From RGIG4608 sp045651165 (GTDB taxonomy: Bacteria > Bacillota > Clostridia > Oscillospirales > CAG-272): 23,753 nucleotides of DNA. A program made the translations under genes and the position numbers. The notes below the pieces were generated by a model. The model was not told where the DNA came from. It saw nothing but the letters and a program-made list of their open reading frames with translations, and did not search any database. The stretch's first letter is position 1. Each line of letters begins with the position of its first letter. The stretch covers positions 1 through 23,753 of the forward strand of contig JAZRRX010000051.1 of NCBI GenBank assembly GCA_045651165.1, given 5' to 3'. Below are positions 20,652 to 23,753 of this stretch, one piece after another.

Positions 20652-22364
20652 TTATTTAAGAATTACCGTTGTTTGAGGCCCAAGTGTAAGCACTGTGCCA
20701 TTAATAGTTGCATCGTTTACACCAACATAATCAAGGATTGTAAATGATGAATATCCAGCAAGAAGCTTACTATCATTATTAGTCTTAAGATTCTTAAGAT
20801 CGATTGTTACTGTTTGGGTAGAAGATGTGTTATGAAGAATAATAACGTCTTCATTACCATAATCTACAAAGAATCCAGCAAATGATGATATGCCACCATA
20901 AAGAGGCTTGTAAGTACCACGTGCAATCGCAGGGTATCTATTACGAATGGAAAGAACTTTTGAATAATGCATCAACAAACTATCTGAATCGTACTGCTGA
21001 TCAAAAACACTATTGCTATAAAGATTCATATTTTTATATTTAATAGACACATCACTAGAGATTTTGCAAGTATAAGTATTATCTCCCCATTTCATTGGAA
21101 GTCTAAGATTAGCATCATTAGCAGACTCACCGTCACCCTCAAGGCCGATTTCCTCACCGTAATATATAACGGGTGTACCAGGGGTAAGAAGATATAAACT
21201 TGCCGCCATTTTCTTTAATTCATTCGATTTAAGGAAATGATGGCTTCTATCTTGGTCGTGGTTTGTGAGGAAGTTTGACATCACACCATTAGGATTAACG
21301 TTTTTAATTCTCTGTTGTAAATTAGATATGTAATCAACATAGGTGCTCATATTACCAGTTTCCTTTACTGCATTAACAAGAACGCCATTACCTTGATCTG
21401 CAATTTTAAAGTTAAAGCAGTTCATAGCGTTGTAATATTTTAGCATATTAGCTTCATTATCCCAGCACTCACCAACAAGGTATATTTCAGGATTTATTTT
21501 ACGAAGTTCGCCTGTATACCATTCATAAAATTCAGCTGATTTTCTATGTTGTTCGGCTGTACATTGATCATTAGTGCCGTATAGTACTTTAACAGCATCA
21601 AAACGGAAGCCGTGAACACCAAGTTCCATCCAATACTTAGCAACATTGAGCATTTCGTTTCTAACGTTTTGATTATCGTAGTTAAGATCGGGCATACTAC
21701 CGCCCTCCAAATCGAACCAAGACTCATACCACCAATTAGTGTCCTTCAACTGTACATAACCGTCCTTTTTATAAGTGCTCCAGTTATAGTAGTTGTAATA
21801 TTTGTTTGATGTATTGCCCGATTTATGTGCATCTCTTGACTGCTTAAACCAATCGTTTGAAGTTGATGTGTGGTTAAGCGCAAGGTCGAGAACGAGTTTA
21901 ACGTTTCTTTCGTTACAAAGATCGATAAGGTCTTTAAGATCTTTTTCTGTACCAAACTCTGGATCAATCTGATAAAAATCTATAGCATCATATTTATGAG
22001 GTGAACTACCATAGAAAATGGGTGTCAACCAAATTGCCTGAACGCCGAGGTCCTCACCGGAATTGATATCACCGTCATTCAAATAATCAAATTTATCGAT
22101 AATGCCACGAATATCACCTATACCATCAGCATTGCTATCAGCAAAGGATCTAACGTAAATTTGATAAAGTGTTCTATTATTGTCGTCAATGGGGTCAACC
22201 ATAGGATCACCGTAAACGGTGCCACTAGACTTTGTTGTTCTTTTGATAACAATAACCTTCTTAGTAAAAAGGCTCGTGATATCACAAGAAACGAGCACGG
22301 AAAGAAGCATCGCCGCAAGCAAGAGCAACGCTAAAATTGAACGGATTTTTTTGAAATTAAACAT
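20652..22364 (-). CDS. GH13 alpha-amylase family lipoprotein
   Basis: A 570-residue surface-anchored glycoside hydrolase family 13 enzyme, likely an alpha-amylase or related alpha-glucan hydrolase. Residues 1-26 are a lipoprotein signal (lipobox LVSC, Cys27). The catalytic barrel starts with TLYQIYVRSFADSNADGIGDIRGI (66-88), including the calcium-type DSNADGIGD loop. The four conserved regions are DLALNH (160-165), GFRFDAVKV with nucleophile Asp256, YLVGECWD with acid/base Glu299, and FLTNHDQDR with Asp370. The C-terminal beta domain from about 480 is complete, ending at residue 570. GAAGGAG lies before the ATG. It has its own promoter and terminator directly upstream of the malEFG importer, so its products are probably the imported maltodextrins. 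Exact linkage specificity cannot be read. Confidence 0.94.
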   Translation of the reverse strand: MFNFKKIRSILALLLLAAMLLSVLVSCDITSLFTKKVIVIKRTTKSSGTVYGDPMVDPIDDNNRTLYQIYVRSFADSNADGIGDIRGIIDKFDYLNDGDINSGEDLGVQAIWLTPIFYGSSPHKYDAIDFYQIDPEFGTEKDLKDLIDLCNERNVKLVLDLALNHTSTSNDWFKQSRDAHKSGNTSNKYYNYYNWSTYKKDGYVQLKDTNWWYESWFDLEGGSMPDLNYDNQNVRNEMLNVAKYWMELGVHGFRFDAVKVLYGTNDQCTAEQHRKSAEFYEWYTGELRKINPEIYLVGECWDNEANMLKYYNAMNCFNFKIADQGNGVLVNAVKETGNMSTYVDYISNLQQRIKNVNPNGVMSNFLTNHDQDRSHHFLKSNELKKMAASLYLLTPGTPVIYYGEEIGLEGDGESANDANLRLPMKWGDNTYTCKISSDVSIKYKNMNLYSNSVFDQQYDSDSLLMHYSKVLSIRNRYPAIARGTYKPLYGGISSFAGFFVDYGNEDVIILHNTSSTQTVTIDLKNLKTNNDSKLLAGYSSFTILDYVGVNDATINGTVLTLGPQTTVILK

Positions 22365-22449
22365 TTAAAACTCCTTCTCCCGTTTTTTAAAAAGAAAACG
22401 GATAAATTTCATCGTAAAATATGTTAGTTTACATAATTTATCACTATAG

Positions 22450-22478
22450 ATTATACCATTAATCTAGATAAAATTCAA
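22450..22478 (-). promoter_or_regulatory. Sigma-A promoter of the amylase gene
   Basis: On the minus strand TTGAAT (22478-22473) is 17 bp from TATAAT (22455-22450), with an extended -10 (TGGTATAAT). The 5' leader of about 80 bases contains a 7-bp hairpin (CCGTTTT/AAAACGG) just before the ribosome binding site. Confidence 0.75.
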
Positions 22479-22554
22479 CAACGCATATTAAACAAAATAA
22501 AGGGCCATTATTTGTATATTATGGCTATATCACTTCTCTCTTATATTAAAACTC

Positions 22555-22582
22555 AAAAAAGCACGCGCCCGAAGGCGCGTGC
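22555..22582 (-). terminator. Intrinsic terminator of the surface-protein gene
   Basis: A 9-bp GC-only-rich stem (22561-22569 with 22574-22582) closes on a UUCG tetraloop when read on the minus strand. It is followed by TTTTTTGAG, with the stop of the upstream gene 31 bases before it. Confidence 0.93.
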
Positions 22583-22613
22583 CAAAATCAAATCAATTAT
22601 TGATTATTTTTAA

Positions 22614-23753
22614 TTAACCCTTAACAAAAACACCTTTGAAGAAGTCAATGATATTCTTAAAGAAGTTAAGAATTGCTGCCCAAACCTTTTCGAAGAAGTT
22701 AGGTTCTTCTTCAGGCTGTTCAGGTTCTGTGGGTTCTACCTTTTCAAGTGTGATTTCGTATTCACCCTCACCTTCAACGAAGATAATACCAATGTAGTAT
22801 GTACCGGGTTGAAGATCGATTTCATTACCTGTGATATACTGTGTCCATGAAGCACCTGTTCCAGCTGTCCAGTCAGCACCCTCTGCACTTATTTCTGTTG
22901 TGAAGAGTGTAAGTCCTACTACCTTATCAGATGTGAACTTATAGTGACCAGCTTCTGTTACTGTATATGTTGTGAACTGGTAAGGATTACCATGATCCAC
23001 AGGAGGCTGTGGAGCTACAAGGTGGTACTTGTTACAAACTACATTGTTTGTTCCTACTACCATAAAGTTGTGTTTATAGTCGGGGTTAGCTATCTTACAA
23101 TAGTTGCAATTTTGATATGCATAGTAGTGTGCTTCAGGATTTACTTCACCTTCAGTTGCAGTACATACTGAGCATGTCTTAGGAGTTGTACATGTTGCAG
23201 GTACCCAAACGTGTTCGCACTCTGGATCAGCTACTACCTTAGAAACATTAACTGTGAATGTACCAGTCTTGCCAGCCTCACCTGATGCGATATAATATGT
23301 TACACCAGCTTCAAGTTCAGCAACGCCAGTAATGCTTACATATGCTTCGGGTACAAGGAGGTCCTTAGATGTTAAAACATATACATTAAGTGTATCATTA
23401 GTACATACAAACTTATAAGTAGCTGTTTCACCAGGTGTAAATGTATGCCATGCAATAGCCTGACCACCAGGATTTTTTACAGAACCATCGATAACTACTG
23501 TGTTATCACCCACAGAAAGTACGGGATCTTCTACAGGATCAGTGGGTTCTTCGGGTTCTACGATTGCACCCTTTGTTACAGTCATTGTGTAGTAACCATG
23601 TTCATTAGATAAAGGAGCAAAGAAAATAATATAAGTGCCTGCTGTAAGTTGTGCCTTACCAGTAAAACCGCAAAGGTTATTGCCAGCCATATCATAAACA
23701 AATGGTGTTATACCTGCGCCTGCAAATGTATAAAGATCTTCTTGTCCTTCAAG
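22614..23753 (-). CDS. Secreted or surface protein with repeated beta-sandwich domains (C-terminal part, partial)
   Basis: The frame is open to the window edge, so the N-terminus is missing; 379 residues are visible. They hold at least two and a half copies of a beta-sandwich module resembling bacterial pre-peptidase (PPC) domains. Each runs through a F/Y-TFTPGETATYKF-like strand to a closing G-V/T-YYI-x-G strand (GVTYYIASGEAGKTGTFTVNV; GTYYIGIIFVEGEGEYEITL). Pro/Glu/Thr linkers separate the copies (EPEEPTDPVEDP). Between copies lies a cysteine-rich segment of the type common in gut Clostridia surface proteins (CEHVWVPATC, CSVC, CNYC), possibly a metal-binding knuckle. The C-terminus is a hydrophobic/basic amphipathic stretch (FFEKVWAAILNFFKNIIDFF) with no LPXTG. 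No catalytic domain is seen; carbohydrate or host binding is conceivable but unproven. Confidence 0.8.
   Translation of the reverse strand, partial: LEGQEDLYTFAGAGITPFVYDMAGNNLCGFTGKAQLTAGTYIIFFAPLSNEHGYYTMTVTKGAIVEPEEPTDPVEDPVLSVGDNTVVIDGSVKNPGGQAIAWHTFTPGETATYKFVCTNDTLNVYVLTSKDLLVPEAYVSITGVAELEAGVTYYIASGEAGKTGTFTVNVSKVVADPECEHVWVPATCTTPKTCSVCTATEGEVNPEAHYYAYQNCNYCKIANPDYKHNFMVVGTNNVVCNKYHLVAPQPPVDHGNPYQFTTYTVTEAGHYKFTSDKVVGLTLFTTEISAEGADWTAGTGASWTQYITGNEIDLQPGTYYIGIIFVEGEGEYEITLEKVEPTEPEQPEEEPNFFEKVWAAILNFFKNIIDFFKGVFVKG

Noticed and set aside
22501..22530. Inverted repeat GCCAT/ATGGC upstream of the amylase promoter as an operator
   Set aside because: The arms are only 5 bp with a 12-base spacer in AT-rich DNA, and it does not match the repeats at malE.
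1..23753. Mobile element, prophage, CRISPR array, tRNA or rRNA
   Set aside because: No transposase, integrase, phage gene, repeat-spacer pattern, attachment repeat or structural RNA was recognised on either strand. No gene-free stretch exceeds 300 bases once the small peptide gene is counted.

Overview
The window looks like chromosomal DNA of an anaerobic, spore-forming, AT-rich member of the Clostridia (Firmicutes). Three things point that way: a complete spoIIIAA-AH sporulation operon in canonical order, clear AAGGAGG-type ribosome binding sites with TTGACA/TATAAT promoters, and gut-Clostridia style genes (pyruvate phosphate dikinase, maltodextrin ABC importer, GH13 lipoprotein amylase, a large extracellular protein of repeated beta-sandwich domains). 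I cannot name a genus. There is no insertion sequence, CRISPR array, tRNA or rRNA that I can support.

Layout, left to right. (1) 1-237: the end of ppdK and its terminator. (2) 300-560: a 54-residue peptide gene with a perfect-consensus promoter and its own terminator. (3) 561-2860, minus strand: an sdpR-sdpI-CPBP protease operon followed by a two-helix membrane protein and a YbjQ-family protein. It resembles toxin-immunity operons but no sdpABC toxin genes are present. (4) 2887-4800, minus: rpsB-tsf with a structured leader. (5) 4837-9947, minus: spoIIIAA, AB, AC, AD, AE, AF, AG, AH, then a YlmC/YmxH-family gene. (6) 10011-12513, plus: glpK with a monoacylglycerol-lipase-like hydrolase, a probable two-gene glycerol salvage unit. 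(7) 12500-13635, minus: an intact gene that aligns by eye with glucuronate isomerase (UxaC) at both ends but has lost the active-site motifs. (8) 13654-15413, plus: an Lrp/AsnC regulator overlapping a class I aminotransferase. (9) 15431-22478, minus: starch/maltodextrin use. A lipoprotein alpha-amylase has its own promoter and terminator; malE-malF-malG-msmX are read from a separate perfect-consensus promoter. (10) 22561-23753, minus: the C-terminal part of a secreted or surface protein that runs off the window.

How the genes work together. The amylase would cut starch outside the cell, MalE would capture maltodextrins, and MalF/MalG/MsmX would import them. Two strong non-terminator hairpins between malE and malF probably set the excess of binding protein over permease. 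The hydrolase and GlpK would turn monoacylglycerol or glycerol into glycerol-3-phosphate. The SpoIIIA proteins build the mother-cell-to-forespore channel during engulfment.

The points most worth a second look are the UxaC-like pseudoenzyme, the sdpRI-CPBP operon convergent with a strongly promoted basic amphipathic peptide, the operator-like repeats around the sdpR promoter, the hairpin lying exactly between the Shine-Dalgarno and the start of malF, and the rpsB leader. All family calls rest on reading motifs and remembered family sequences; no database search was run.
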